DNA of 64,000 nt, from the NCBI RefSeq assembly GCF_963678975.1, contig NC_089278.1, positions 15,233,959-15,297,958 on the forward strand, written 5' to 3'. The position numbers were made by a program, and so were the translations under genes. Positions 1 through 13,270 of the stretch are shown one piece after another (positions within the stretch are counted from its first letter, which is position 1; every line of letters begins with the position of its first letter). The notes beneath the pieces are model-generated. The model searched no databases and was not told where the DNA came from. It worked only from the letters and a program-made list of their open reading frames with translations. Origin of the DNA: Dysidea avara. Lineage: Eukaryota; Porifera; Demospongiae; Dictyoceratida; Dysideidae.

Positions 1-497
1 ACGGAAACGCCCTGAAAAGCGTTCTTGCCACGTGACGTACCACGAATGTCGAGAGGAATGTAACTGTTCTCTTCTAGATAGCTAGCTACGAGCTCCAAAC
101 CAGTTCTGCAAGTACTCTACAGTGGTTTTGCTGCTACTCTTGTTCAATCCTGCTGCTGCTGCTGCTGCTGCAGTAGATCCTGACCAGTTCTTCAGTCGAT
201 AACACTACACCGATGTGGAAAAAAACTTCGACATTTATCCTAAGCGGCACGAGTGGGAGTCTAAACAAAAGAAACCACAAAAATCCGCCAGTTTCTTGGT
301 TGTGGCGTGTAAAATTATTATAACATTGTGGTCGACGGTGTGACATCATATGCCGAGCTACCAGTCATGTTACATGGCACAACGATTGCTGTTGTATCCT
401 CAGCAGGAAACTGTATTACATAGCCAGCTAGCTACATTGCTCCATTCTCTACCCAGCTGCAAATTCCATGTCACACTTTATAATTTGCAGCTGGCAG
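1..497. other. Left edge, no gene recognised
   Basis: No supported coding exon was found. The stretch holds a (CTG)n tract at 151-173 and would be the 3' flank of the minus-strand gene that ends at 498. I saw no clear AATAAA-type signal for that gene here. Confidence 0.4.
151..173. repeat. (CTG)n / (CAG)n microsatellite
   Basis: About seven CTG triplets in a row. They are read as a serine run in a short minus-strand ORF, but I have no support for that ORF being coding. Confidence 0.8.
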
Positions 498-1120
498 TTA
501 GCACTGAATTTTTTTGAGCACATAAAAAAGTAAGCTAAATAAACACAAAACAAACAACAGCATTATAAGAAAAGGAAAGTCTTTGCCTTGCTCAAACAGT
601 AGGCAGACTGCCCAATCCTGTGATGATGGAATTGTTCTCATTACAGATGCAGCATTACCACGCTGAACATCAATAACAATCTTCTGAGTCAAAAATTGAG
701 TGGCTCTATTATCTCCAGGCTGCTCCATTACCTGGAACCTATCCACTGCACCAATGAACATGCACATGATTTAGATCAGCATAAAAATTATAGGAATTTA
801 GGTATTCTATGAGGAACAGATCAGCACATCCATTTTAAACATTTTCCTGCACGTAGCTACGTAGCTAGCTGCCGGCCAAGTGTCCAGAGTACCTGCCACC
901 AAATTCTTGTTGTGTTCACATGTATATGTCACAATTTTCTGCACTGGTGTAGTAAAGCAACAATGAATAAGTACTATACGGGTTAGCTGTTGTTAGCTGA
1001 TAAACGGTGTCGTGTCATATTATAGTCATAGCTCATTTCTGGTACCAGCAGTGCATAGATGGTATCCCTGGCAGACAGACTTGTTACGTGTGTAAGCTGA
1101 TTCAATCTTTCCTTAGTTAG
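498..1120 (-). CDS. 3' exons of an unidentified gene with a C-terminal membrane anchor (partial)
   Basis: Three minus-strand exons join in one frame: 1120-1046 (75 nt, starting after TTATGCAG), 938-893 (46 nt, after GTGCAG) and 745-498 (248 nt, after GGTGCAG, ending TAA). Together they make 122 codons plus stop with phases 0, 1 and closed ends. The peptide runs from LTKERLNQLTH through YTCEHNKNLVA and RFQVMEQPGDNRATQFL, and ends in a hydrophobic stretch FPFLIMLLFVLCLFSLLFYV followed by LKKIQC, which looks like a single C-terminal transmembrane segment with a short basic tail. I do not recognise the family. Upstream exons should lie above 1120; an open stretch at 1316-1190 is possible but unsupported. 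The repeat array begins just upstream, so the gene may be split by a large intron or be truncated. The exon chain is seen in the sequence; the membrane topology is inferred. Confidence 0.5.
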
Positions 1121-1926
1121 CTGCATAACCAAACGTTAATGATGGTATCTATCACCATTGAGCCTTAAGTACCAATAAAGGAATTCCTCTTGATGAGCCG
1201 CCAACATTACTGTTTGAAAATGATACGCTAGCTAGTAAAATATAAGTACTAGCTATAGGAGTAATACTATTCCAGCCATGGAACCTAGCTGTGGCAGAGA
1301 ATACAGACAAATTTGTATTAGATTCCACAAATTTCTTTTTGCAAGTAAACTTAGCAACCACAAAAGTGTTCCATGAAATTTGATGTGAGCACAACCTGCA
1401 AAATTCCCCTTGAATGTTAGGTGATATAAGGTAACTTCCAACAAATTGGATGGGATAGCTAATAATACAGAATTAGAACTAATTTCCCAACATTAATTAT
1501 TATACTGACCTGATCTACATAGATATCAAATGACAGTTACCTTATATGGTCATTTAGCCTACTAAGTGCAACCATATTAGTTACAATTTGGTTAAGTAAC
1601 ACAAGTTTGTACATTCCCTGGGTTCATACACTTTCTGTATAGATTGAACCATTGTATTTATTAAGTTATAGTTAGCTGATAGCTTATGTATGTACGAAGC
1701 CCAAATTTATTTTATTAAATACATCTTCAAAAATCATATATTTGTCAGTTGTTAATATGAAAACACCATATTGACAAGTCATGACATAACTACCCAATTG
1801 AATGTATGGGTCACTTATGTTATGGATGATCCAGTACATTAGCTGTTGTGTATATGTACTTGCATCACAGAACTGCTAACACATAATTGTACATGTGTTT
1901 GTGTATAATGCACATGAACATACACA

Positions 1927-1970
1927 CACCACACCTATGTACACACACACACACACATACACACACTCAC

Positions 1971-2034
<64 letters not shown>

Positions 2035-2118
2035 GCACACACACACACACAAGCAAAGCGAAGCAAACACATGTACATGTGCACATACACACACTGACAG
2101 CATACACACACTGACAGC

Positions 2119-2157
<39 letters not shown>
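1927..2157. repeat. (CA)n microsatellite block
   Basis: Two long (CA)n runs separated by about 80 bases. They create His-Thr ORFs on plus and Cys-Val ORFs on minus that are not genes. Confidence 0.95.
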
Positions 2158-2159
<2 letters not shown>

Positions 2160-2189
2160 ACATGTACACATACACACGCACGCACACAC

Positions 2190-2500
2190 GCACGCAAAAG
2201 CAAAGCAAAGCCCCCAGCTGCCGCTACGCGGTCACACTGCCCAGTGGCCAGCACTGGGGCACCTGTACGCTACTCAGGTGCTATGAGTCAGCACAGGCAT
2301 GCCCTCCTGGGGCAGGATTAGTAACCTGCAGGAGGCTGTACCATGTCTCACAGGTGAAGGTGTGGGCACCCGAAGTCCCACCTAGACCTTCAACTGCTAT
2401 ATGTTGAACATTTACTTCCCCAGTTTACACCAGGTACTCATTGATGTTACAGCTGGGTGGGCTGCTTCCCTAGTTCATACATGTTTGAACATTACAAAAA
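2190..2500 (+). repeat. CA-flanked dispersed cassette, copy 1
   Basis: Follows a CA tract. It contains CACTCAGGTGCTATGAGT, CCTGGGGCAGGATTAGTAAC and GATGTTACAGCTGGGTGGGC, words shared with the cassettes at 4935, 7240, 12735 and 16925. It has no reading frame of its own. Confidence 0.6.
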
Positions 2501-4867
2501 TATTCAGTTGGGAGATTGACCATTGGAAGTACCACTATAGCTCTACAGACAGCTCAGCACAGTCTGTATATACGTATGTGTGTGTTTATATTATTGGACA
2601 AGCTATTTTGTTATGCTAAAACAGTCAAGGAATAGCTTCCATGCTTTCATTTTGCAAGTAAACTATATATGCAGCCACTAAAGCGTTACATGAAGTTTGA
2701 TATTGTGGAAAAATTCCCCTTAGGTGATCTAACGAGGTTGATGGGATAGCTAATGATAATTATACAGAACTAGAACTAACTTCCCAACAATAATTATTAC
2801 TGTCCTGATGTGTATGAGATATCAAATGACAGATGGTCACCCAGCCTACTAAATGTAATCATATCATGCTCAGTTACAGTAATGAGTAATCTTATATGTT
2901 ACAAATTTGTAAAATTCCTGGGTTTAGATACTGGTCAGAATATAGTGTCAGTGGACATTTTAGTAAGTTCCTATTTGTCTACCCATATAAGTAGTGTCTG
3001 GTTCATGGCAGTCATGTAAACAACATACCCAACAGAGAGAGTATATTAATTATGAATGGTCATGTCACTAGTTTACTTTCCCTCAACAGTGCTCATGCGG
3101 CAAATCCAACATGAATCAATGTCTGACTCAGCTCATAATTACAAGGCTTCTGTGTTAATGATAGCAATTACATTTCATGTGTAATCCATGGGGACTCTAT
3201 TTACAGGATTCTGCAACAGCTTGTAGTGTAGGAGACACTACAAGATCTCTATTCCCCTGTGTATTATGATATAAACCAATAACCATAGTTACAGCTACAT
3301 GCTGTCTGAGCGTGCATTTCTCTACAAAACAACACAATCCCCAAAACAGCACAACCACAGCTCTTAGTCCTCTTACAAAACAAAATTTTCCTGAAACGCA
3401 ATTCCTGCAAAACAAAGTCAGGTTTGGCAATTGAAATGCATATGATGTCATATATCTAGTGTCCTATGATAACACAAATAACATTTGGTAATTTATTATG
3501 AATGGCATGTTCATCCAGGCATCTGGCAGCTGTGATTCAGTGTAGCTACTTGGTACTATGTAGGTTTGTAAAATGCTGCATTGCAACACAACTAACATTT
3601 ATAGTACAACTTTATAATTCTTTTGAAAGTTGTAAAATTTTGACTCCAGCTACATATCATACAGTTAACTGTATAGTTAACTACACTGAGGTGTTTGTTC
3701 AGAGTAAACCTTAGAAGTGTACTTAGCTACTGTAATGTAAAAACTTCAGTTAAGTGACCAAAAGTAATATAGTAAACTAAGTAATATAGTAAACTAAGTA
3801 ATATAGTAAACTAACTATTCATGACTAGATGTGACCAACAGATGATTGGCTCACCTAATAGTTGATCACTCTAATACTTGTCAAACACATATCAGACATG
3901 TCAACAAAGTCATTGTGGTCAATATTGAAGCAGACATGACAAGACATGACCAACACATGCTTGGCTCACCTAACAATAGTTGTCAAACACAACACGTCAA
4001 CTCGTCAAAAATGTCAACAAAAAGTCATTGTGGTCAATGTGTCATTGAATCACCTCTAATTGGCTAAAACTGAAAAACAAAACTGACTTTTTGTAATGTA
4101 GCTAGCAGTATGCATACAGTATAGCCAGGTGACATGCTATTGGTATAACAAGTACAAAATAATTGTTTCAGTGGGTCAGTTTTGCTACAAAAAATGTTAA
4201 GTACATCTACAATGATGGCATATAAAGAATACGAATAGGCAAGTTGTTTTCAGTGATTATAATAATTATGTACAATGTCCTTGAGCTCTTTGTTGGTAAT
4301 GTTGAGCCAGCATCTTGCTTGGGTATTAGTAGAGTAGAGGCAACCCATGCACCGCACAACCTACAATCAATTTTGTGCACTAATGGTGATGAGAACCACA
4401 GTACATACGTATGTGCATTGAATTCCAGCACAGAAACTCAGTGTTGTGGAACATGTAACGCTATATTAAGACATATGTCAAAGGTTCAAGGGTTCATAAT
4501 ACATACTATGATCTCGTGATAATACATACCATCATATCATGATAAAGGTCATGTGCATTTGATATGCAAGAAGGAAAATGACAAACAGTTGAAACTGGGT
4601 AGATTAAAAAGCCTTTACAGCTGAACTTGTTAAGTTATAGCCAGCCTGGTAGCCTATACGTATCAGATTTCAGTAGTTACAGCATACAATTGTACAAACC
4701 CAAAATTGATTTTATGTCTTTAAAAATGTGTTAAAATGTATGTTTGTGCCAGCGGAAGATCCAGCAGTTGTGTACTTGCATCAAGGACTACACTAACACA
4801 TGTGCTTGTGTTCACGTATACTACTAGTATAACAAGCATATATAGTGCATGCACACATGGACATGCT

Positions 4868-4921
4868 TACACACGCGCGCACACACACACACATGCGCAC
4901 ACACACACACACACATACACG
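4868..4921. repeat. (CA)n microsatellite
   Basis: An interrupted CA/GC tract on the left side of cassette copy 2. Confidence 0.85.
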
Positions 4922-4934
4922 CACGTGCAAAGCC

Positions 4935-5300
4935 TTTAGCATCCATGCAAAACAAAGCTATCGTTGCCCAATGAATCAAAACTGTGCACCACTCAAGCCC
5001 TTGTGCCCCTCTCAGGGTAGGATTAGTAACCCACAGAGAGGTATCACAGAGAGAGGCCACGGAGCCCGAAGCTCCAAAATTATCCCAACACCACAAGGAC
5101 AGTTGGGAATTTGCCCCATTGATGTTACAGCTGAGCCAGGTGGACTACTTCTCCAGTTTTGACACCGGGTAAATTGTACAACTGGTTAGACTGAAGCAAT
5201 GTGAGTAAAGTTGCTTGCTTAATGCAACAACAACACCAACTTGGCATAACTGGGCATCCATACTGGAATCTTTTGATTACCAGGTCGACTTGTGGCTGCC
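4935..5300 (+). repeat. CA-flanked dispersed cassette, copy 2
   Basis: Contains GTGCACCACTC, GGGTAGGATTAGTAACCCAC, TGATGTTACAGCTG, ACTGAAGCAATGTGAGTAAAG and CTTTTGATTACCAGGTCGAC. It is bounded by CA repeats on both sides, like copies 3 and 4. Confidence 0.65.
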
Positions 5301-5302
5301 TC

Positions 5303-5367
5303 ATACACACACACATGCACACATGTGTGCACACATACATACACACACACATACACATACACTGTCT

Positions 5368-5450
<83 letters not shown>

Positions 5451-5465
5451 GCACGCATACACGCA
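5303..5465. repeat. (CA)n microsatellite
   Basis: A long CA tract on the right side of cassette copy 2, with a pure run at about 5371-5449. Confidence 0.95.
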
Positions 5466-5782
5466 CACATGTACGCACCAATTCCCACGTTTTAGATGGC
5501 ACAACCATTATATCCGATATTTTTTTACCAATAATGAACCAATACCCATTTGTAGGTCTTTACAAGTTACACTTGTGACTTGTGTATACTCTAATAAAAG
5601 TACAGTTAGTAAAGCCAATGCTGTGAGGTTGTACACTTACCTTATATCAAAGTTGCTAGTCAGACAAGTGGGCTAGGGCTCCAACCATCACTGTTTATTA
5701 TTGTGATTACTACAAAACATAAACAAATTACCTAAAGTACATGCCAGAGTCTTTGTCACCAGCCCTCCAATGATAGGGCAAT

Positions 5783-6581
5783 TGGAAACAGTGGAAATGG
5801 AAACCCGAAACAGAAAGTGGAAATGGAAACGGAAATGGTCAAATTGTCATATAAATTTACCCTAAAGTAAAACCTTTGTTTAGTGGCCACCTCTTTAAGA
5901 TCACCTTCTTATAAAAACCACTTTTATACAAAGGCCACATTATGATTAGATCTCAAAGATGGCTACGGCATATTGACCGCTTCATGGTCGGTCATGGTCA
6001 CCTTTTGTAAGATCATCTCTTTACAAAGACCACCTTTTCACATTGCAATAATAGCTAGGTTCCAAACACCCTGTCATGACCACTTTATCAAAACAACTAC
6101 AAAGACTTGGCTCTTAAGGTCATCATCTCCTATGAGACCTCATTTTTCATTGATACAGAAGATTGTAGCATGATAGCTACATTTCACTTGCATGGAATGT
6201 ATTTTTTGGTATGACACATTCTGGTACCATAGTATTACATCTGTATCTATGCTGGTACAAACTACGTGATGATGGTATATGACTTTAGTGAAGTGTTGAC
6301 AATCACACTGTTATAAGTCATGAAATATATGTTTGAAGCTTACCAAATATTGCCATGTAAAGAAGTGGTCTTTATCAAAGGTAACCAAAAAATGGTCCTT
6401 AGACATCTTTTAGATCTAATTACAATGTGGTCTTTTTACAGAGGTGGTCTTTATAAAGGTGGTCTTTAAGAGGTGGCCACTAAACAAGGGTTTTACTCTA
6501 GGATACATTTATATGATGATTTGACCATTTCCGTTTTCCATTTTCACTTTCCGTTTCCAGTTTCCATTTCCACTGTTTTCA
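5783..6581. mobile_element. Foldback (MITE-like) element with ~190-bp inverted arms
   Basis: The left arm (5783-about 5965) starts GGAAACAGTGGAAATGGAAA. The right arm (about 6365-6581) is its inverted copy, ending TTTCCATTTCCACTGTTTTC. Matching inner words are TTTAGTGGCCACCTCTT and its complement near 6470. The middle carries more GGTCATGGTCACC-type words and no transposase ORF, so it is a non-autonomous element. It lies within tandem unit 2 only. Confidence 0.7.
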
Positions 6582-6700
6582 ACTGCAGCTGCTGAAGCTG
6601 AATAGACTACCAGCCACAGCCTGTTACAACTGATTTCCAATTATGGTAAAAACAGCTAATTATTGGCTTCTGCCAATTAGCAAACCGATTCTCAGTACAA

Positions 6701-6728
6701 TTCTAACACACACACACACACACACAAA
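6701..6728. repeat. (CA)n microsatellite
   Basis: A short CA tract. Confidence 0.85.
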
Positions 6729-7136
6729 CACATTTCCTTCTTCCTTCCTTCTCCACTACCTCCTCTGGGTGATGCAGCTTTCCTAATTGAAAGGGACACA
6801 TAGCAGCAAAAATGGACAGTCATGCCACCAATGCACACCTGGTTTATTGGCAAAAGTCATGACACGGCCGCACGAAAACTAGAAGAGCCATTGAACTCTA
6901 GCAGCAGCATGTGCCCTGGCATTATGACAATGTCCACCAAGCTGTACCTGTCTTTAGTGCAGACTTCAGTATCCCCTAGGAGACTTGCAAAACCTCCTCA
7001 GGAACACCAGGTTGGTGTGTACCAAGTGATACCATCTTGGGCTTGGCACACAGTAACCCAACCTCATGATTGTCATCAGCTTAGCCTGCTAAAAGCCATT
7101 GCCCATGGATCACCTCATGGAGGCGCTGATCAACAT

Positions 7137-7139
<3 letters not shown>

Positions 7140-7227
<88 letters not shown>
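7140..7227. repeat. (CA)n microsatellite
   Basis: A nearly pure CA run of about 87 bases on the left side of cassette copy 3. Confidence 0.95.
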
Positions 7228-7229
<2 letters not shown>

Positions 7230-7239
7230 GCACACACAT

Positions 7240-7665
7240 GCACAAAGCAAGCAAAACAAAAAAGGTCTCCGGCAGTTGTGTGAAAGAAATACAGTTATTG
7301 CTGCCTAGTGAACCAGCACTGGATGCCTATGTACCACTCAGGCATTCGAGTCTTGTGCAGGCAAATTCTCCTGGGGTAGAATGAAGGAAGACTGCCTAGG
7401 TATCATGAAGAGAGGTCACAGAAGCAACAGCGTTAAGAGAGGTAAGCACAGTTGAGCATTTGCTTCCCCAGTTAACCATTGATGTTACAGCTGGGTGGGC
7501 TTGACACCAGGCCACTAGGTCCCCATTTAACAGCTAGGTGGACTGGAGCGATGTGAGTAAAGTTTTCTTGCTCAATGAAACGACGACACCATGCAACTTG
7601 GCATAACAGAGCCTGAAATTTTTCAATTACCATGCCAATGTTCCAGTTATTTGGCTATGCTGCCT
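7240..7665 (+). repeat. CA-flanked dispersed cassette, copy 3
   Basis: Same order of words as copies 2 and 4: a GAACCAGCACTGG-type start, TCTCCTGGGGTAGAATGA, GATGTTACAGCTGGGTGGGC, GACTGGAGCGATGTGAGTAAAG. CA repeats border both ends. Confidence 0.65.
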
Positions 7666-7717
7666 CACACACACACACACACACTCTCCCCCCCCTCTCT
7701 CTCTCACACACACGCAC

Positions 7718-7783
<66 letters not shown>

Positions 7784-7812
7784 ACACACACACACATACA
7801 CACACTCACACA
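7666..7812. repeat. (CA)n microsatellite
   Basis: A CA tract interrupted by CTCTCC and GCAC steps, on the right side of cassette copy 3. Confidence 0.95.
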
Positions 7813-10800
7813 CTATATATATATATGCACACCACACTACACATAACGCACACACACACAATACATATACATGTACACACACGACATACACTATACACAC
7901 GCTGTGTATATAATTACAGTAAACCATGTATACAGCTATAGTGCAACTTTTCACTAATTGGAGAATTTTAGTGAATTACTAGCATATATAACAGCTTGTA
8001 TACAGTCTATGCATTGAAATTTTTAAGAGAAAATAAATTGTCAAACTTACCATGACATCGGGCATGTGGTCCATTCCACAGCACCATAGCTAGTTCTGAT
8101 CAGTTTAATGTGGGAAATTTACAAACGTGTTACATATAAGATTACTTGGCCAAACTGTTAAGTGATATGGCTGCACTTAGTACAGGATGTCGGCAAAATG
8201 ATCATACATGGTAAATATTTTTGTATCACATATACATCAGGTAATTATCTATAACAATTTAATCTTGTGAATAGTCCTAGTTCTTGGATGAATTACCATC
8301 GGCTATCCCAAGTTGTTGATACTACTGTGACCTTGTATTGACATAATATTGCAAAACTTGGGGGGAATTTAGTATTTTAGAATACTATAACATATGTATA
8401 TATATATACAAATGGATGATATTCAGGTATTCATGGAACAGATTGCTGTGTGTGCACACCTGTAATTGTGGCTCATGTAGTTACAAGCATTGTTTGAGGG
8501 GGTGACAGGGTGAGATGGTTTAGAGATCAGGGATTTGAGGATGGCGCTGTCCTCACTGTGATGAGGGCTGAGGCTGCAGGCACTGCTGTAGTTAGGTTCT
8601 TTGTAGGTCCATATAGTTGCCACAAGTACATTTCTTGAATTTATTGCAGGCTTGTTTCACTGAGTTACATAGTAATATGTGTAGGATGTGTGAGTGTCTT
8701 TAGGACTAGTCAACCATTGCTTTTTTATTGGTGCAGCGTTTCAGTTGTTCTTTCAACTTATCAGTAAAATGTATTTTTCTGAGTTTAGTTACGATAATTG
8801 TTTATACATTGCATATGGTTTCATCACTATAGTTACATCATATGTGTGCATACACACAGGTCTAATTTCACAAAGCAAAGAGTAAAATCTATTCAATGAT
8901 CAGAGCCCAGGTGGTTCTGATTTATAATGTAGTGGAATAGCAGCTATGTACGTATGATAAACCCTTTGCTGGCAAGAAGTCAATGTTTTCAAACCACTGC
9001 TCTAGTGATTAGCCAGCAAGAATTACAGTCTTGTAGCAAGAAGAAGCTGTGATTCAAATGGCAAAGTGATGAATCAACGTCAGAATCCAGGTTATCTCAA
9101 ATGTTATCACATAAATTTGTTCCAGCCTTTTTCTATTTTGAAATGTAATGCTAATAATTGTATGTGGTAGAATTCAAATGTGTGTTTATTTTGGACAGTT
9201 GAATTTGCAAATCACAGATCAGTACTGATTCTACATAATCTTTACTCAGCAATGGGCTATAGAATTTTAGAGTTTTTTGAAAACTGGAAGTTTATGTATA
9301 GCTAGCAGTTTGTGTTATTAAACCATTCCAGCCAGAAATCAAGTTTTTAAACTATTTATCTACAAGAAGTTGTTATTCAAATGATCAAAGGATCAGTGCA
9401 TATAAAAGATATAGAATGTAACTTTTTTGTATGATAGGAAGTTTGGCACAGTGGTGAGAAGAAGAATTCTAATCCCACTTTACACAATGGCCTTTTATGA
9501 GCAGAGCTTTAATTAAAGGCTTTTTTTCAATTTTTAGTTGACCGTTCTATTAGAGTATTTCGATTTTTAAACTATTGTAAAAAAATTAACCACCTCTTAT
9601 TCATTCTTGTTGATCACTTGTTGCAGTTGGCTTAGACTACAGTGACACAGTGATGATATTCATCACCTATCTACATATATCATGATGTGTACATGCCTTC
9701 ATTGGGCCATTAACAAAGAAAATACAAGTTAGCTAAGGCCTTAGGCTACACTAATTACGACCTGTATAATATGTGTATGTACATTATTGGACAAGTTTTT
9801 GTTCCTATACTGGAAATCCTAAGTGAGGCTAAGACAGTCAAGGATTAAAGTTTCCATGGTTTCATTTTATAAGCAAACTATACAACCACTAAAATGTTCC
9901 ATGGAGTTTTATGTTGTGGACAACCTGCAAAATTTCCCCTTGAATTCTATGTGATAGCTAAAAGGTAACTTATAACAAGGTGGATGGGATAGCTAGTGAT
10001 AATTATACAAAACTAGAACTAACTTCCCAACATTAATTATTATTGACCTGATGTGCATGAGATATCAAATGACAATTACCATATATGGTCATCCTGCAGA
10101 CTAAGTGCAACCATATCAGTTACAGTTTGGTCATTATGCTACAAGTTTGTAAAATTCCTGGGTTTGGAAACTGGTCAGGATATAGTGTCAATGGACATTT
10201 GGAAGTTCCTATTTGTCTACCCCTACAAGTAGCATCTGGTTCATAGCAGTCATGTAAACAACATACCCACATAAGGTAACAAAGTAAGTATATTAATCAT
10301 GAGATGATAGGTCCATGTTATTGGCTTACTTTCCCTCAACAGTACTCATGCAGCAAATTCAACATGGATTAATGTCTGACTCAGCTCATAATTGCAAGAC
10401 TTTTGTGTTAATGATACGTAGCAATTGCATTTAATTTGTAATCGATAGGGACTCCATTTACAAGATTCTGCAACAGCTTGTAGTGCCGTAGGAAGCACTA
10501 CAAGATCTCTATTCCCCTGTGCATTATAATACAAACCAATTACCATAGTTACACTGTCTGAGTGTGCATTTCTCTGCAAACCAACACAATCCCCAAAACA
10601 GCGCAACCACGACAAACCAACAAAACAAATTTCCTGCAACACAATCTCAGCAAAACAAAGTCAGGCAATTGAAATGCATATAAAGATGTGGGACATCTAG
10701 TGTCCTATAATGACACAAATAAAATTTGGTGATTAGTATGAATGGTATATTAATGTGTTCTGGACAGGCAGCTGGCAGCTGTGATTCCATTCTGAATGTA

Positions 10801-12642
10801 AAATGGAGAATCTGAACCGAAATTGAATTGATTCAATTTTGTGTTCAGTGAATCTAAAAATTTTAATTGAAATTTAATTTTTGATTCAGAATATCCATTT
10901 TGTACTTAATGACTGGCAAAATGGATAGAATATCCATTTATGGATTTTTCTCCATTTTGCCATTCAGAATTAAACAAATTTGTAGAAATAAAAATTGAAA
11001 TAATTATTGAGAAGCGTCTTAATTTTTCATATTGGGGTGTTTCTATTATTGACTCACAAGCAGAGAATGACTCTGAATGTGGTTTTTGTTGTTTTGTTTG
11101 TTATGGTATATTTATTGGAGTGTAAAATGCTGCAGTGCAACATTACTAGCATTTTAGTACAACTTCATAATTCTTTTGAAAGTTGTAAAACTGATTCCAG
11201 CTACGTATCATACAGCTAACTGTATAGTTAACTACACTGAGGTGCTTGCTCAGAGTAAACCTTAGAAGTGTGCTCAGCTACTGTAATGTAAAAACTTCAG
11301 TTAAGTGACCAAAAGTGTAGTAACATAGCCATTCATGACTGAACATGACCAACAGATGCTTGGTTCACCTAACAGCTGATCACTCTAATATATAGTAGCC
11401 AAACATGTATCAAAGATGTCAACAAAGTCATTGTGGCCAATGTGTCATTAAACCACCTCTAATCAGCTACCATTGATTTTGCAATGTAGTGGTTTACATG
11501 TTTGCTGGGTAGGACAACTATATTGCTTCAGTGGGTTTTGCAGCAAACAAAAGTACGTAAAGCATACCTACAATGATGGTATGAAAGAAGGTGGTGCTAA
11601 CTTTGCTTATAAATAGGAAAGTTGTTTACAGTGATCATATGTGCAGTGTCCTTGAGTTCTTTGTTGGTAATGTTGAGCCAGCTTCTTGCTTTGGTATAAG
11701 TAGAGATATTCCATGTTCTGCACAACCTGCAATCTTGTCCACTAATAGTGGTGATAAAAATATTAGTAAGTTACTTCCAAACAGTCAGAACCACAGTACA
11801 TATGTACATAAATTCCAGCACAAAAACTCAGTGCTAGGGAACAATGCAACATCATATTATGACATACAGTATGAATGGGTAATGTAATATCAATATAAGA
11901 GTTCATAATAAATACTACGAACTCATATACCGTCATATCATGGTAGAGATCATGTGCATTTGATATGCAAGGAAGAAACTGACAAACAGTTGAAACCGAC
12001 CGGGTAGATTAATAAACCTTTTACAGCTTAATATGTTAAGTTATAGCTAGCTGGTAGCCTATACTGACATATCAGTTACAACATACTCTAGTTCAAAGCC
12101 AAAGTTGATTTTATTCCTTACAATGTCTGTTTTCAGTTGTTCATAACATAAGCTGGTAAAAACCTCATGTTGCCCAGTGCTAATGGTAACCCTATACACT
12201 GTCAGATTGACATGCAAAGTCATGGTATCAGTTAATTACCTAATTGAGTGTATAGGTTACTTACCACGTAACAGTGGGCAATCCAGTGTACTAACAGTTG
12301 AAGGGGTCAGTGGAAAAGGGAACATGTGTCATTTTAGATTTTTAAAATTTTTTTAAAAATTAGAATGGCTTGTTTTAACCATGTTAATAATGTTGCTACT
12401 AAGTAAATAACAGAATTTAAAATTTCGTGGCAGTCTCAAATTATTTTTGAGCAAATGTTACAATAATTCAATTATGTCACAAAATTCTGTTTACTTCCCG
12501 CTACGTGGTCACCTAAATTTTCAAATGACACTTGTCCCCTTTTGTTGCTGGCCTCTTCAGTTACACTAACACGTGTGCTTGTGTTTATGTGAACTAGTAG
12601 TGTAATACGCATGTACGTACATAGAGCAAGCATGCTAAACAT

Positions 12643-12643
12643 G

Positions 12644-12716
<73 letters not shown>

Positions 12717-12733
12717 ACGCACGCGCACACACA
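12643..12733. repeat. (CA)n microsatellite
   Basis: A CA tract on the left side of cassette copy 4, ending in CGCACACGCA steps. Confidence 0.95.
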
Positions 12734-12734
12734 G

Positions 12735-13065
12735 CATGCAAACATAAAAAGCTTAAGGCAGCCATGCAAAAAAACAGAATAGCTGCCCAGCGAACCAGCT
12801 GTGCACCACTCCAACCTTGCGTAGACAATTCTCCCAGGGCAGGACTAGTAACCCACAGGAGAGCTATCCAGGAGAGGCCACAGAATCTGAAGTTCCACAA
12901 TGACCCCAACACCACTAAGCAAGACAAGGATAGTTGGGTATTTGCTTCCCTAGTTAACATTGATGTTACAGCTGGGTGGGCTCCTTCCCTAGTTGACACC
13001 AGGTCACCAGGTCCTAATTTATACAGCTCGATAGACTGAAGCAATGTGAGTAAATTTTCTTGCTC
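12735..13065 (+). repeat. CA-flanked dispersed cassette, copy 4
   Basis: Contains GCCCAGCGAACCAGCTGTGC, GGGCAGGACTAGTAACCCAC, TGATGTTACAGCTGGGTGGG and GACTGAAGCAATGTGAGTAA. CA repeats border both sides, the same arrangement as copies 2 and 3. Confidence 0.65.
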
Positions 13066-13082
13066 AAGGAAAACATATAATA

Positions 13083-13153
13083 TACACACACATGCACACA
13101 CACACACAAACACACACACACATACATACACGCAATGCATCTCGCATACACAT

Positions 13154-13211
<58 letters not shown>

Positions 13212-13221
13212 TATACACCAC

Positions 13222-13266
<45 letters not shown>

Positions 13267-13270
13267 ACTA
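13083..13270. repeat. (CA)n microsatellite
   Basis: Three CA runs on the right side of cassette copy 4. Confidence 0.95.

Larger units (their letters stand above)
1330..2620. repeat. Tandem array unit 1 (partial)
   Basis: The stretch 1330-1640 matches the starts of the next three units near 2640, 9850 and 15410. Shared words include GCAAGTAAAC, TTCCATGAA, TTCCCAACATTAATTATTA and GATATCAAATGACAG. The end (2545-2620) matches the unit ends near 9770 and 15320 (TTATTGGACAAG). The middle holds only CA repeats and one cassette copy; the CUB-gene exon relics found in units 2-4 are missing. It is probably a deleted copy. Confidence 0.65.
4225..8095 (-). pseudogene. Decayed copy A of the CUB gene (exon 5 and exon 4 relics)
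   Basis: On the minus strand at 4375-4225 the sequence encodes ITENNLPIR in one frame and TNKELKDIV in another. These match NATNAELSDVARMIVENNFPIR in the last exon of the gene at 21740-24265 but are split by a frameshift. At 8051-8090 (minus) a second relic reads CCGMDHMPDVM and is followed by an intact GTAAGT donor, matching CNGMDRMSNAM at the end of exon 4. CA repeats, the cassette and a foldback element occupy the intron between them. I could not find the CUB exon or the signal-peptide exon. The homology is direct at base level; the pseudogene status comes from the frameshift and missing exons. Confidence 0.6.
2625..9830. repeat. Tandem array unit 2
   Basis: About 7.2 kb. It lines up in order with units 3 and 4: start segment at 2640-3720, CUB-gene exon 5 relic at 4225, CA/cassette blocks, exon 4 relic at 8051, then an AT-rich tail ending near 9830. 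It is longer than the others because it carries a second CA/cassette block and the foldback element at 5783-6581. Confidence 0.7.

Noticed and set aside
1876-2407. Long Cys-Val and His-Thr ORFs over CA repeats
   Set aside because: They are translations of (CA)n/(TG)n in each frame, with no domain, no splice logic and the same pattern at every CA tract.
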